The translations under genes and the position numbers were made by a program. A stretch of 64,000 nucleotides of DNA. Source: Bog-756 sp963745955 (GTDB lineage Bacteria; Actinomycetota; Acidimicrobiia; Acidimicrobiales; RAAP-2). The notes under the pieces were generated by a model. The model did no database searches. It saw only the letters and a program-made list of their open reading frames with translations, and was not told the origin of the DNA. Shown one piece after another: positions 37,520 to 47,574 of this stretch. How positions within the stretch are numbered: position 1 is the stretch's first letter; every line of letters begins with the position of its first letter. Location: assembly GCA_963745955.1 (NCBI GenBank), contig CAVUZI010000007.1, positions 868,001 through 932,000 on the forward strand, in the 5' to 3' direction.

Positions 37520-37582
37520 GCACGCCGCAGGTTACCAACAGGGGGTTTGCCACACCCTTTCGAGGAGCGGGAGGGAGGAAGG

Positions 37583-38369
37583 GTGAGCGGGTCTGACGGC
37601 AGCCAGGGCCACGGCCGGAGCGAACGTGGGCCCATCGACTCGTACCTGATCTGCGCGACGCCCCGCACCGGTAGTTCCCTGCTTTGCGGGCTGCTGGAGT
37701 CGACCGGGGTGGCCGGACGTCCTGAGTCGTACTTCCGGCGACAGGACCAGCCGTCGTGGGCCGCCCGATGGGACATCGGTCGGGGCGCGGGAGGGTGCCT
37801 ACGGCTTCGCCGACTATCTCCGGGCCGCAATGTCCGCCGGACGGTCAGAGAACGGGGTGTTCGCGGCCAGAGTGATGTGGGGCACCCTGGAAGAGGTCAT
37901 CGACAACCTGGCAACGGTCTATCCCGACGTCGCCGGTGCCGGCCTGTTGAACCGGGCGTTCGGGTTCACCCGCTTCGTCCACCTGTACCGCGGCGATGTT
38001 GTCGGACAGGCCGTGTCGTGGCTGCGCGCCGAGCAGACCGACGTGTGGCACGTGGTCGGCGAAGCTCGATCCGCACCGCCACCCGCTCGCGAACCCCGGT
38101 TTGACGCCGGCCGGATCCACGATCTGGTTCGGACGATCGGTGCGCACAACGACGCGTGGCGGGAGTGGTTCAGCGGGGCCAGGATCCGCCCACATCGGGT
38201 GCGGTACGAGGATCTCGTGGATGACCCGGTGAGCGTGACCCTGGGCATTCTCGATTTCCTGGGGCTCGAACAGCCCCCCGGCATCGAGATCCGAGCCGGG
38301 CACAGGCAGTTGGCCGACCGGCTCAATGCCGAGTGGATCCACCGGTACCGCTCGGGGCGAGGCGACTGA
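37583..38369 (+). pseudogene. Stf0-family sulfotransferase (trehalose 2-sulfotransferase-like), one frameshift
   Basis: GTG 37583 follows GGAGGGAGGAAGG. The PAPS-binding 5'-phosphosulfate loop ICATPRTGSSLLCGLLESTG and RPESYF lie in the first frame. Near 37787 the frame changes, and the rest, NGVFAARVMWGTLEEVIDNL, RFVHLYRGDVVGQAVSWLRA, EQTDVWH and ILDFLGLEQPPG, runs intact to the stop at 38369. Joined, the protein has about 262 residues, normal for Stf0, which transfers sulfate from PAPS to the 2-hydroxyl of trehalose in mycobacterial sulfolipid synthesis. Whether trehalose is the substrate here is unknown. The single break may be an assembly indel. Confidence 0.78.
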
Positions 38370-38397
38370 GGCCTCGGCAAGTGAGCTTCCGGCCGCG

Positions 38398-41392
38398 TCA
38401 ATTCCGATCGGCCGAGTGGGCCCGCTCGTGGTTCTTGAGCAGCGGGCCGATCACGGGGATCTCGGTGACCGCCTCGGCCCTGGCAATGGCGATGCTGCTC
38501 TTGGCCAGAGGCAGATACGGCCCGGTGACCACGTACCGGGGATTCCACCGGGGCTCGTACTTCTGGTTGAAATGCCAGAGGGACTCGATCTGGAGGGTGT
38601 CGCTGAACTTGTGCAGTACCGAGCGCTCGAGCGAGGTCCAGGGGCCCGAACCCGACTCGCCGGCGATGACCGCCCGCATGGTGGCGAAGTTCAGCCCGAG
38701 GCCGTGGAGCCCCCGCTCGGCCATCCACTGCAGCGTCTCGATGATGACGAAATCGGTCAGACCGTTGGGCGCATCGGGATCGTTGGACCGTCGCATCAGA
38801 TCGAGCGAGTAGCCGTTGACCTCACTGGCCGGTATGTACTGGTTGAAGGCCATGGGCCGACCGTCGGCACCGAAGCACACGGCCAGAAGAAGGCCCTCGT
38901 CGCGGGGATCGAAGATGCGGCTCAGCGTCATCGAATACCCGCGTTCGGCCTCACCCTGACGGGTTTCGGTCATGAGCTCGAGCAGCTCGGCCCGGAGCTC
39001 GGGTGAGACGGCATCCGTGGACTCGAAGCACTCGACGTGACATCCCGACTTCTTCACCCGGTTGTACGCACCCCGGAGCGACTTCATCGACTTGCCCTTG
39101 AGCGAGAAGGTGCCGGCGTCGACGATTGCCTCGTCACCGATGTAGTGGTCGACCAGCCCGGCTGCGCGGTAGACGGGAAGCCAGGACTGCGACGCGGCCA
39201 GGACCGATGGGGACCAGTTGTTGGACTGGGCGAAGTCCATGGCGTCCGACCACACCTCGGCCCGGTCCCCGGGAGGGCCGATCGGGTCCGGCGACACCAG
39301 CATCACCCCGTTGATGACCGAGTAGGCCACCAGGGATTCGCCGGTGAAGAACCACGACTTGTCATCGCGGAGGGCGAAGTAGTCGAGGGTGTCGCCGCCG
39401 TGGTGCTCGATGATGGCACGGGCCCTGGCGAACGCCTCCTCCCGGGCGGCGCCGGTCCGGCGTGACTCGCGGCCGGGCAGCGCCACCAGCAGGAGCAGGA
39501 ACAAGACGACCACCACGACCAGGAGGAATATCAGATCGAAGTGGTCGCGGTGCCCGTTACCGAACAGGTTGCCGACACCGGCGGTGGCCGCGATGACCAC
39601 CAGACCGCCGGCGGCTATCCAGACGAACAGGCGGCTGACCCCCGAAGGCCTGACCCGGAAATGCTGGTGCTCGAGCAGGAGCCAAAGGCAGTAGACGAGC
39701 GCGACGGTCGACCCCCCGGGCGGTCGCCCCTGGATCAGACGGTCAGCCGTTGTCACCAGGAGCACCGCCAGCGTGGCCAACCACACCGGCCGCAGACCCC
39801 TGCGCACTCCCCGGGCCAGACCGCAAAGCGCCAGGCCGGCCACGACCGACTCCGGCACGGTGAGCGGATGGATGCCGAAGGGGAGCCAGTGGTCGACCGG
39901 CCGGGTCGAGGCGATGGGCCACAACAGGGCGAAGATGACATTGAGCACACCCGTGACCAGCAGGACCCCGGCCGCCACCTCCCGGACCCGGCGACGGACG
40001 ACCCACCGCTTGAGCCCGGCGTCGTCGAGGGGCCAGGTGGGGCCGTCGGGGAGTGAACCCACCAGTGACGGTGGTCGACGTGTCCACCCTCGAGGGGGCC
40101 AGGGCGATGCGCTCGAGCAGGACCGGAGGCCGGACCGGCACCTCCCTGACCCAGAGCTTGAGCTCCAGCACCGAAGCGCCCACGATCTCGACGTAGGAGA
40201 AGCGGTGCACGGTGACGAAGGGATGGGGGAGTCGCAGCCGCGATTGACGGCCCACCACGGAGGCGGTGCCACTGCCCGTATTGGCATAGAAGCCGTCCCC
40301 CACCACCGAGAGCTCGGGTTCGTGGGTGTGGCCCGAGATCATGCCGGCGTAACCCTGGGCCACCAGACGAGCCGCCTCGGCCCGGGGCGGGGCGTTGTGG
40401 CTGGCCGGATCGGATCGGGCACTCACCGCCGTCTCCCGGAGCGCACGGTTGACCCGGAGCAGGGTCGCCACCGCCGCCACTGCGGCCACGATGACCATGA
40501 ACGCCACCAGGAGCCCGAATCCGAGCAGCCATCGTTCGGCGTGATGGTGGAGGATGCCCCGCACGCCAGGGAGGAAGGAGAGCAGCCTGAGCAGCAGGAT
40601 GGCCACGAAGGGGACGGCCACCAGCCACAGCTTCCCCACCACCTTGCGGTAGAAGAGCCGCGAGCCGATGAAGTCGGCCGCGTCTCCGTCGAGCCACTGC
40701 ACTCCCTCGAGCAGCGACCCCGGCGCTTGGCGCGACTCGAGCTCGGGCAGCAGATCCCGGACAACGTGGTGGCCGAACGGGGTGTCCACCGGCGACCACG
40801 GATCCTCGAACATGTTGTAGGGATCCGACTGGTTCCCGTGCACGACCCTGACCCGCTGGGTCCCGTCCTCGGTGCCGATCACGAGATCGCAGCTCAGGGC
40901 GAACTCGTCGACGCCCAGACGCTCCCGCAGCTGGTCGACCGATCGGCCGTCCCAGGCCAGCTGGCCGTCATGGTTGCCGGAGAGCACGACCACCCGATGG
41001 TCGGCGTCCGAGGCGAACTGGGCCACGGCCTGGGTGAACTGGGGGTGGGCGTCGAGGATCATGCCCACATCCGGGGGCCCGGCCAGCATCTCGAATCCGT
41101 CCCCGGCGATCACGAAGGCGGCCGGCCCATGGCACTTCCCCAGGGTGGCGGCGATCTCGTCGGCCACGGCGGTCGAGGTCGGGGTGGCCACCGCCGGGAG
41201 GTGGAGATCGCTCACCAGAATGGTGCGGCTCCGGACAGGCAACTCCAGCTCCACCTTGGCGTCGATGAGGGAGGAAGGCGGGCTCTCCTCTGTCGTACCG
41301 ACGGCTGCGGCCTCCGCCGCCTGCGGCTCCCCATCGGACGCCGGATCGGGCACGGGCCCGGACCGGCCTTCCGACGCGGTCACCTCGGTCAA
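38398..41392 (-). CDS. Metallophosphatase fused to an MprF-like (DUF2156) aminoacyl-lipid transferase; one frameshift
   Basis: TTG 41392 overlaps the lysS stop (TTGA). Residues 60-360 form a calcineurin-like phosphoesterase: SDLHLP (Asp62, His64), IAGDGFE, SGNHDG (139-142) and SGHTH (354-357), with two inserted membrane helices at about 253-277 and 288-312. Near 40070 the frame changes. The other frame continues with about eight hydrophobic helices (VAAGVLLVTGVLNVIFALLW onward) and the C-terminal DUF2156 double-GNAT region: FALRDDKSWFFTGESLVAYS, FSLKGKSMKSLRGAYNRVKK, GLNFATMRAVIAGE, YEPRWNPRYVV. The span (2,995 nt, not a multiple of three) would give about 998 residues. Alternatively the second part is a separate gene starting at the GTG near 40071. 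MprF proteins move lysine or alanine from tRNA to phosphatidylglycerol. Confidence 0.75.
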
Positions 41393-42948
41393 CTGGTCGC
41401 CTCGGGCCGCATCATCGGGAAGAGGATGACGTCACGTATGGCCTCCACCTCGGCCAGGAGCATGATGAGGCGGTCGACACCGATGCCGATCCCGGAGGTG
41501 GGCGGCAAGCCGTACTCGAGCGCCCTGACGAAGGCCAGATCGGCCGGGTGGGCCTCGAGGTCACCGCGGGCGGCCGCATCGGCTTCACCGCGGAACCGCT
41601 CCTGTTGCTCCTCGGGAATATTGAGCTCGCTGTACCCGTTGGCGAACTCCTTGGCGTCGATGACCAGCTCGAAACGATCGGCCAGGGTCGGGTCGTCGGG
41701 CGTGCGCCGCGCCAGCGGCGACACCTCGACCGGAAAGCCGCAGACGAACACCGGGTCGACGACGGTAGGCAGCAGGATGGTGTCGTAGAGCTCGAAGATC
41801 AGCTTTCCCGCACCCCACTCGGGAAGGAAGTCGACGCCGTGCTCCGTACACACGGCACGGACGTCGTCGACCGGGTCGCTGGGGTGGAGGCGGCGACCGA
41901 CCATCTCCTCGAGCCAATCGAGCAGCTGACGACGCGGCCACGGAGGAGTCAGGTCGACCGAGTTCCCGCCGACTTCGAAGACCAGCCGGTCCGTGGCCGA
42001 CCGGGCCGCCTCCACAATGAGGCGTTCGGTCAACTCCATCCCGTCGTTCACGTCGCCGAACGCCCGGTAGGCCTCCAGGGCGGTGAACTCAGGGCTGTGC
42101 CGGGTGTCGACCCCTTCGTTGCGGAAATTGCGTGCGATCTCGAAGACCCGCTCGTAGCCCCCCACCACCAGGCGTTTGAGATAGAGCTCGGGAGCGATAC
42201 GAAGGCTGAGGTCGATGTCGAGTGCGTTGGCATGGGTCATGAAGGGCCGGGCCAATGCGCCACCGGCCTGCGGCTGGAGGATCGGCGTGTCCACCTCCAC
42301 GAACTCCTCGGCCAGCAGTTGGCGGCGGAGCGCGGCGACGGCCTTGAAACGGGTGTCGAACACCCGGCGGCTGTCCGGATTGGCCAGGAGGTCGACCTCC
42401 CGCTGCCGATAGCGGGTATCGGTCGTGGTCAACCCGTGCCACTTGTCAGGCAGCGGTCGCAGGGCCTTGGACAGCAACCACAGCTCGGTGACGTCGACCG
42501 AGAGCTCTCCCCGTCTGCTGGTGATCGCCTCGCCTTCGGCACCGATCCAGTCGCCGAGGTCGAAATTGGCCAGCACCAGCTTGGCCTGGTCGGAGAGGTT
42601 CGAGTCCTGCATGAGCAACTGAACCGATCCGGTCACGTCCTGGAGCGTGGCGAAGGACAGACGCCCATGGCCGCGGATGCTGGTCAGGCGCCCGGCCATC
42701 CGCACGGTCTCCCCGGTGCGGACGTCGGCCTCCAGATCACCATGTCGGGCCCGTAATTCGGCCGCGGTGGCCGTCCGGTCGAAGCGGGCCGGATAGGGAT
42801 CGATTCCTTGGTCGGCGAGAATCTCACGCTTCTTGCGGCGCTCGGCCCCCAGCACGTCCAGTGTCCGAGTCTCCGATTCCTCGTCTCCCGGGTCCTTCAC
42901 GTTTTCTACCCACTTCCTCGGGTTGCCATTGACCGGTCCCAGCCACAT
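41389..42948 (-). CDS. lysS: Lysyl-tRNA synthetase, class II (LysX-like catalytic branch)
   Basis: 519 residues. The N-terminal OB-fold anticodon-binding domain (about 70-170) contains VRMAGRLTSIRGHGRLSFAT. Class II motif 2 is FEIARNFRNEGVDTRHSPEF, preceded by PQAGGALARPFMTHANALDI and LRIAPELYLKRL. Motif 3 is GLPPTSGIGIGVDRLIMLLA. The catalytic wording RIAPELYLKRLVVGGYERVF resembles the synthetase half of mycobacterial LysX as I remember it. It charges tRNA-Lys in the cytoplasm. The start is uncertain: ATG 42948 or the in-frame GTG 16 codons later (VKDPGDEES). Its stop overlaps the start of the metallophosphatase/MprF-like gene, so the two are cotranslated. The divergent esterase gene starts 35 nt away. 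Confidence 0.93.
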   Translation of the reverse strand: MWLGPVNGNPRKWVENVKDPGDEESETRTLDVLGAERRKKREILADQGIDPYPARFDRTATAAELRARHGDLEADVRTGETVRMAGRLTSIRGHGRLSFATLQDVTGSVQLLMQDSNLSDQAKLVLANFDLGDWIGAEGEAITSRRGELSVDVTELWLLSKALRPLPDKWHGLTTTDTRYRQREVDLLANPDSRRVFDTRFKAVAALRRQLLAEEFVEVDTPILQPQAGGALARPFMTHANALDIDLSLRIAPELYLKRLVVGGYERVFEIARNFRNEGVDTRHSPEFTALEAYRAFGDVNDGMELTERLIVEAARSATDRLVFEVGGNSVDLTPPWPRRQLLDWLEEMVGRRLHPSDPVDDVRAVCTEHGVDFLPEWGAGKLIFELYDTILLPTVVDPVFVCGFPVEVSPLARRTPDDPTLADRFELVIDAKEFANGYSELNIPEEQQERFRGEADAAARGDLEAHPADLAFVRALEYGLPPTSGIGIGVDRLIMLLAEVEAIRDVILFPMMRPEATS

Positions 42949-42983
42949 CGGACCACCGTGGTTATCTTAGGCAAACGGAAATC

Positions 42984-44297
42984 ATGAGAACCCTTGCTAT
43001 CAACATCGATCTCATCACGGGCTGGTTCCCCCGGACGGTCGTCATCGTCGCCATCGCATCGGTGGTGCTGTCGGTGGGATGGCACGACGGGGCATGGAAA
43101 TGGCAGTTGCCGGTCGGGATACCGATCAGCTTCGTCCTCACGGTGCTCACCGGCGTGGCCATCCATGTGTTCAACCTGGTCCCGGCCGAGTTTCCGACCT
43201 CCTTCTACCTGTGGGCATGGCTCATCTGGTATTCGGTGGTCATCATCGTGCTCGGGTGGACGCGGGCGCACTGGATCCTGCGCACCTTTTCGGTCATCGC
43301 GCTGGTCTTTTGCATCCTGGCCGCCTTCACCGTGATCAACCAGAACTACGACTACTACCCGACACTGGCCCGCCTGCTGGGGAAGAGCGCCGCCAACTTC
43401 ACCGACCTCCCACAGCTCAAGACCATCAGGGACGAGGTCCGGCGTACCGGCAAGCTCCCCACCCACGGTGAGACCATCGAGGTGACCATCCCCGCCACCA
43501 TCTCCAAGTTCAACACCGGGCAGGCCTACGTCTACCTTCCCCCCGTATGGTTCAAGAATCCCGAACCTCAGCTCCCTCTCATCGAACTGATCGCCGGCGT
43601 CCCGGGGGAGCCCTCCGACTGGACCCGGGCCGGCTACGCGGACACCACCTCGACCGCCTTCGCCGAGCAGCACCACGGGATCGCCCCCTTGCTGGTCATC
43701 CCGGACAACAACGGGAACCTGACCAGCGACAGCGAGTGCTCCAACAGCGTCTTCGGGAATGCCGAGACCTACTTGATCAAGGACGTGCCCAACTACATGC
43801 AGGCGGAGTTCAACGCGGCCATCGGCAAGCACGCCATGGCCGTGGCCGGCCTATCCGCCGGCGGCACCTGTTCGACGATCCTCTCCCTACGCAACCCGCA
43901 GACCTTCTCTACGTTCGCGTCCTACTCCGGCTACGCCTCGCCCACCTACGAGAACGACAATGCCCAACAGACGATCGTCCAGCTCTATGGGGGGTCGAAG
44001 GCGAACTATGAGGCCCACAATCCGGTCAACCTGCTGACCGGCCACCAATATCCGGGCTTGGCGGGATGGTTCACCGCCGGTCAGAGCGATCCCCAGCCCC
44101 TGGCCGCGTCGCACCAACTGGCCTCACTGGCCAGAACGACCGGGATGCAGGTCTGCGAATCCTCGCCGCCGGGCGACCACTCCTTCACGTTCTGGGCTGC
44201 CGCATTCCGCCTCTCCCTGCCGTGGCTGTCGTGGCGGCTCGGACTGACCCCCCCACCGGCGACCGTGCCGGCCCACTGTGTGCCGCCGGTCCCATGA
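42984..44297 (+). CDS. Membrane-anchored esterase (alpha/beta hydrolase, Ag85/EstD-like)
   Basis: 437 residues. Four transmembrane helices occupy about 17-35, 42-62, 73-92 and 98-118. The rest is an extracytoplasmic alpha/beta hydrolase of the esterase D/antigen-85 superfamily, with nucleophile elbow AVAGLSAGGTCS (Ser291), an acid expected in WFTAGQSD and the His in PPGDHSFTFW near 400. Possible roles are acyl or aminoacyl-ester hydrolysis or transfer on envelope lipids. It is divergent from lysS with only 35 nt between them. Hydrolases that reverse lipid aminoacylation are known beside aminoacyl-lipid synthases in some bacteria, which makes that role attractive here; it remains inference. 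Confidence 0.8.
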   Translation: MRTLAINIDLITGWFPRTVVIVAIASVVLSVGWHDGAWKWQLPVGIPISFVLTVLTGVAIHVFNLVPAEFPTSFYLWAWLIWYSVVIIVLGWTRAHWILRTFSVIALVFCILAAFTVINQNYDYYPTLARLLGKSAANFTDLPQLKTIRDEVRRTGKLPTHGETIEVTIPATISKFNTGQAYVYLPPVWFKNPEPQLPLIELIAGVPGEPSDWTRAGYADTTSTAFAEQHHGIAPLLVIPDNNGNLTSDSECSNSVFGNAETYLIKDVPNYMQAEFNAAIGKHAMAVAGLSAGGTCSTILSLRNPQTFSTFASYSGYASPTYENDNAQQTIVQLYGGSKANYEAHNPVNLLTGHQYPGLAGWFTAGQSDPQPLAASHQLASLARTTGMQVCESSPPGDHSFTFWAAAFRLSLPWLSWRLGLTPPPATVPAHCVPPVP

Positions 44298-44410
44298 GCC
44301 GCCACCGTTCCGCCCACCTGCCCCCTTCGTCGACCGCGGAGCATGCCCCGAAGGCCGCGAGACCCCCCGATTGCGTTGACGCCTCGGGAGCCTGCTCGTA
44401 AGCTGCCCGG

Positions 44411-44486
44411 GCGCCCCTAGCTCAACGGTAGAGCAGCGGATTCTTAATCCGCAGGTTCCTGGGTTCGAGTCCGGGGGGGCGCACCA
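44411..44486 (+). tRNA. tRNA-Lys (anticodon CTT), with one extra G in the T arm
   Basis: Acceptor GCGCCCC (44411-44417) pairs with GGGGCGC (44476-44482), followed by A and an encoded CCA. D arm GCTC/GAGC. Anticodon stem GCGGA/TCCGC encloses TTCTTAA with CTT at 44443-44445. The T arm reads CCTGG, then GTTCGAGT, then CCGGG: with one G removed from the GGG run at 44461-44463 it would be a standard 7-nt T loop on a fully paired stem. As written it has either an 8-nt loop or a G-G mismatch. A homopolymer indel is the simplest explanation. It lies beside lysS. Confidence 0.9.
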
Positions 44487-44816
44487 GTTCAGAGTGGGCG
44501 CGGTCGTGTTCCTCTCCGTAGTCCTGGGCGGGCGGCCGTTGTCGCAGTGGCCCTCTTTCTGGTGCGCCGGAGGATCTCGGAGCATGATTCCGGTCCCGAT
44601 GCGCACCCCAACACATCGGAGTCGAGCGGGGACGAACCAAATGCGCCGAACGATGAGGCAGGAATAGAGAGCCTGACGAGGATGGCGGGGCGTCAAACCC
44701 CTCTCCCGTCCCGGGGCCCGTTCCACCGGCAGTGCCGGTAATCTCGGCCCCGGCAGATGTTCGCCCCCCATGTATGGCATGCCGAGTTCTGCCTCGAGCT
44801 AGGAGCGCCAAAGGCC
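44487..44816. other. Intergenic region between tRNA-Lys and the GH15 gene
   Basis: No supported gene. Short frames on both strands have no domain resemblance. Contains the upstream region of the GH15 gene, whose start could be 44757 or 44817. Confidence 0.5.
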
Positions 44817-46671
44817 ATGAGCGACTTTCCTCCCATCGCCGAGTACGCCTTTCTCTCCGACAGCAAGGACAGCTGCCTGATCGCACCCGACGGATCGGTC
44901 GAATGGCTGTGCCTGCCCCGACCCGACTCGGCGAGTGTGTTCGGTGCCCTCCTCGACCGCACCGCAGGGTCCTTCCGGTTTGGGCCATCGAACACCATGG
45001 TCCCCCACCAACGCCGCTACGTACCTGGGACGATGGTCGTGGAGACCACATGGCACACGCCCACTGGCTGGTTGGTCGTCCAGGATCTCCTGGTGATCCG
45101 AAAGGTGGACGCCGGGACGCGACGCCCTGACTATCGTCGGGCACCTACGGACTCGGCGGCCGGAGGGGTCCTTCTTCGCACCGCTCGGTGCATCTCCGGC
45201 AGAGTCGAGGTCGAAGCGGTCTGCATTCCGCTCTTCGACTATGGCGTCGGTATCGGCCAGTGGGCCTACGACGGGGACGGCTACGGCTCCGTCGACGCGC
45301 CGGCGCCCGGCGGCGAATTCACGCTCTCGTTGGAAAGCAGCCTCCAACTGGGGATCGCCGGTGCCCGTTGTTACGGGCGTACCAGCCTGACCGAAGGCCA
45401 TGACACCTTCATCGCCCTGACGTGGGGAGGGCGGCCCCCGAAGGACCAGGACGAGGCCGACGGTGATCTTGCCTCGACCGTGGCGTACTGGAGGGACTGG
45501 CTGGCCACCGGCACATTCCCCGATCACCCCTGGCGGCCCTATATCGAGCGCAGCGCCCTGACGCTCAAGGGTCTGAGTTATGCACCCACAGGCGCCATCA
45601 TGGCCGCCTCCACCACGTCGCTCCCGGAAACCCCGGGTGGCGCCGCAACTGGGATTACCGCTACACCTGGATCCGAGACACCGGGTTCATGCTGCGTGCG
45701 CTCTATCGCCTCGGGTTCGACTGGGAAGCCCTCGAGTATTTCGCCTTTGTGCTCGAGTCGGTGAGCCAGGGGAAGCTCGACCAGCCGTTCGAGCTCCAGA
45801 TCATGTACGGCATCGGGGGCGAGCGGGACCTCACCGAGCGGACCATCGACCACCTGAGTGGGTACGACGGGGCCCGCCCGGTGCGTGTCGGCAACGGGGC
45901 CTGGAACCAGCACCAGAACGATGTCTGGGGCATGCTCCTGGACGGGGTCGACCAACACACGAAGCGAGGGGCAGCCCAGATCGCTCCTCCGGTGTGGGAA
46001 GGCCTGGCCGGGCTGGTGGAGGACGCCTGTCGGCAGAGCGGGAACCCGGACCAGGGCATCTGGGAGATCCGGGGTGAGCCACAGCACTTCACCGCGCTCT
46101 GCCGTCCTGTGCTGGGTGGCGGCGGACCGAGGGGCGGACCTGGCCCTCAGGCGAGGGGATACCGAGCGGGCCGAACGGTGGCGCCACGGAGCCGATGAGC
46201 TGAAGTCGGACATCCTGGCCAAGGGGGTCGATGAAAAGGGACGATTCAGGCAGGCAGTACGAGAACGACGAACTGGACGCATCCTTGCTCCTCATCCCCA
46301 TCATGGGCTTCTTGCCTCCCGGAGACGAACGGGTGAGGGCCACCGTGCTGGCCATCGCCGACGAACTCACCGAGGACGGGCTGGTGCTGCGCTACAAGGT
46401 CGACAGCACCGACACCGGCTTCGAGGGCAAGGAAGGTACCTTTACCATCTGCTCATGGTGGCTGGTCTCCGCTCTGGCCATGATCGGTGAGGTCGAACGG
46501 GCTCGGGATCTGTGCAAGAAATGCTGTCCATCGCCGGTCCATGAACTTGTACGCCGAGGAGATCGATGCCACCCCCGAGGAGCACCTCGGGAATTCCCCC
46601 AGGCCTTCACCCACCTGGCTCTCATCGACGCGGTCACACAGCCCATCGATGCAGAGTTGGAGGGCTCCTGA
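44817..46671 (+). pseudogene. GH15 glucoamylase/trehalase-like hydrolase, about five frameshifts
   Basis: From ATG 44817 (AGGAG upstream): PPIAEYAFLSDSKDSCLIAP and DGSVEWLCLPRPDS open the N-terminal beta-sandwich. Near 45640 the frame changes and the (alpha/alpha)6 barrel begins: RRNWDYRYTWIRDTGFMLRA, GAWNQHQNDVWG, GIWEIRGEPQHF (general acid Glu). Further changes near 46095, 46250, 46515 and 46590 carry ENDELDASLLLIPIMGFLPP, TFTICSWWLVSALA, NLYAEEIDATPEEHLGN (catalytic base) and FPQAFTHLALIDAV to the stop at 46671. All family landmarks are present in order over about 618 residues. GH15 includes glucoamylases and the mycobacterial-type trehalase. Either a young pseudogene or an indel-rich assembly stretch. 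Confidence 0.8.
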
Positions 46672-46685
46672 TTCAGATTGGCGCC

Positions 46686-47219
46686 ATGCTCCCGTATCCG
46701 GAACCCCAGCTCGGTGGATCGAACTTCATCCTGCGTCCGTTCCGTGAAAGCGATTTCGAAGCAGCCTTGGAGTTCGGCAGGGATCAGGCGACGGCCCTCT
46801 GGGTGCCTCCACTACCGGCAGATGATCCTGCTGGTGTCGTCGCACTCTTCGAGCAGTACCGCAGTGACGATCAACTGCTCCACCTGGTGATCGCCGAAGG
46901 ATTGAGTGATGCCTACCTGGGCGAGGTCATGGTCATGATGTATGACCATCAGGTGGGCGAGTTCGGATGCGGCGTTGTCCAACGGGCTCGTGGGCGAGGG
47001 ATCGCAACGGAAGCACTCCGAATGTTCGCAGATTGGAGCGCGAAGGCTCTGGACATTCAGCGGCTCCAGGCCCTGGTGGCCGTCCAGAACGTGCCCGCGC
47101 TGCTCCTTGCCCAGCGAGTTGGGTTCCGGCCCGAAGGAGTGCTGCGAGCGTACTGGGCTCACGAAGGCGGCCGGTTGGACGCGGTGATGCTTTCGATGCT
47201 CCCTGCTGAATTCCCCTGA
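46686..47219 (+). CDS. GNAT-family N-acetyltransferase (RimJ/RimL-like)
   Basis: ATG 46686 gives 177 residues. NFILRPFRESDFEAALEFGR is the N-terminal strand-helix of RimJ-type enzymes. The acetyl-CoA pyrophosphate loop is VVQRARGRGIATEALRMFAD, where the family has QGxGxA/T. ALVAVQNVPALLLAQRVGFRP EGV is the conserved C-terminal helix (N.PS...EK.GF motif, with Val-Pro-Ala). It acetylates an amino group, perhaps a protein N-terminus or an amino-sugar antibiotic. The gene follows the broken GH15 by 14 nt and may share its transcript. Confidence 0.85.
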   Translation: MLPYPEPQLGGSNFILRPFRESDFEAALEFGRDQATALWVPPLPADDPAGVVALFEQYRSDDQLLHLVIAEGLSDAYLGEVMVMMYDHQVGEFGCGVVQRARGRGIATEALRMFADWSAKALDIQRLQALVAVQNVPALLLAQRVGFRPEGVLRAYWAHEGGRLDAVMLSMLPAEFP

Positions 47220-47264
47220 CCGTCTCGCGTGGGCCTGGCGAGCGCCGGAGGCCCATTCGTGAGC

Positions 47265-47546
47265 TCAGGCCAGGAGCTTCGCCTTCTGCGCCTCGAATTC
47301 GGCCTCGGTGAGGGCGCCCGAATCCTTGAGTGCCGCCAGCTTGGTCAACTGCTCGATCGGGTCCGGAGCCGGAGCGGCCGGAGCGGCCGGCGCAGGCGCA
47401 TATTGCGGCTCGGGTGCTGCTTGCTGGGTCTGGGCCGCCTGTGCTTGGGCCTGCTTGTTGGCCACGTGGCTTCCTACAACGGCCGCTGTGCCGACCACTG
47501 CCGTGGTGCGGACCGCGGCCCGGGCGATGGGGCGTCGTCTCATCAT
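47265..47546 (-). CDS. SHOCT-domain protein
   Basis: 93 residues. A basic N-terminus MMRRRPIARAAV leads into a weakly hydrophobic stretch (TTAVVGTAAVVGSHVA), then an Ala/Gln/Pro-rich linker (about 30-60), and a C-terminal SHOCT domain PIEQLTKLAALKDSGALTEA ending FEAQKAKLLA. SHOCT domains are short C-terminal modules thought to mediate oligomerisation. It lies 28 nt downstream of a DUF6325 gene on the same strand, a pairing common in actinobacteria, possibly forming a small envelope-associated complex. Function unknown. Confidence 0.88.
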   Translation of the reverse strand: MMRRRPIARAAVRTTAVVGTAAVVGSHVANKQAQAQAAQTQQAAPEPQYAPAPAAPAAPAPDPIEQLTKLAALKDSGALTEAEFEAQKAKLLA

Positions 47547-47574
47547 GGTGTAGGTGCTCCTGGTTCTGTCTGTC

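Noticed and set aside
39773..41788. 671-codon plus-strand frame opposite the phosphatase-MprF and lysS genes
   Set aside because: No recognisable motifs, antisense to catalytic motifs that are clearly conserved on the minus strand.
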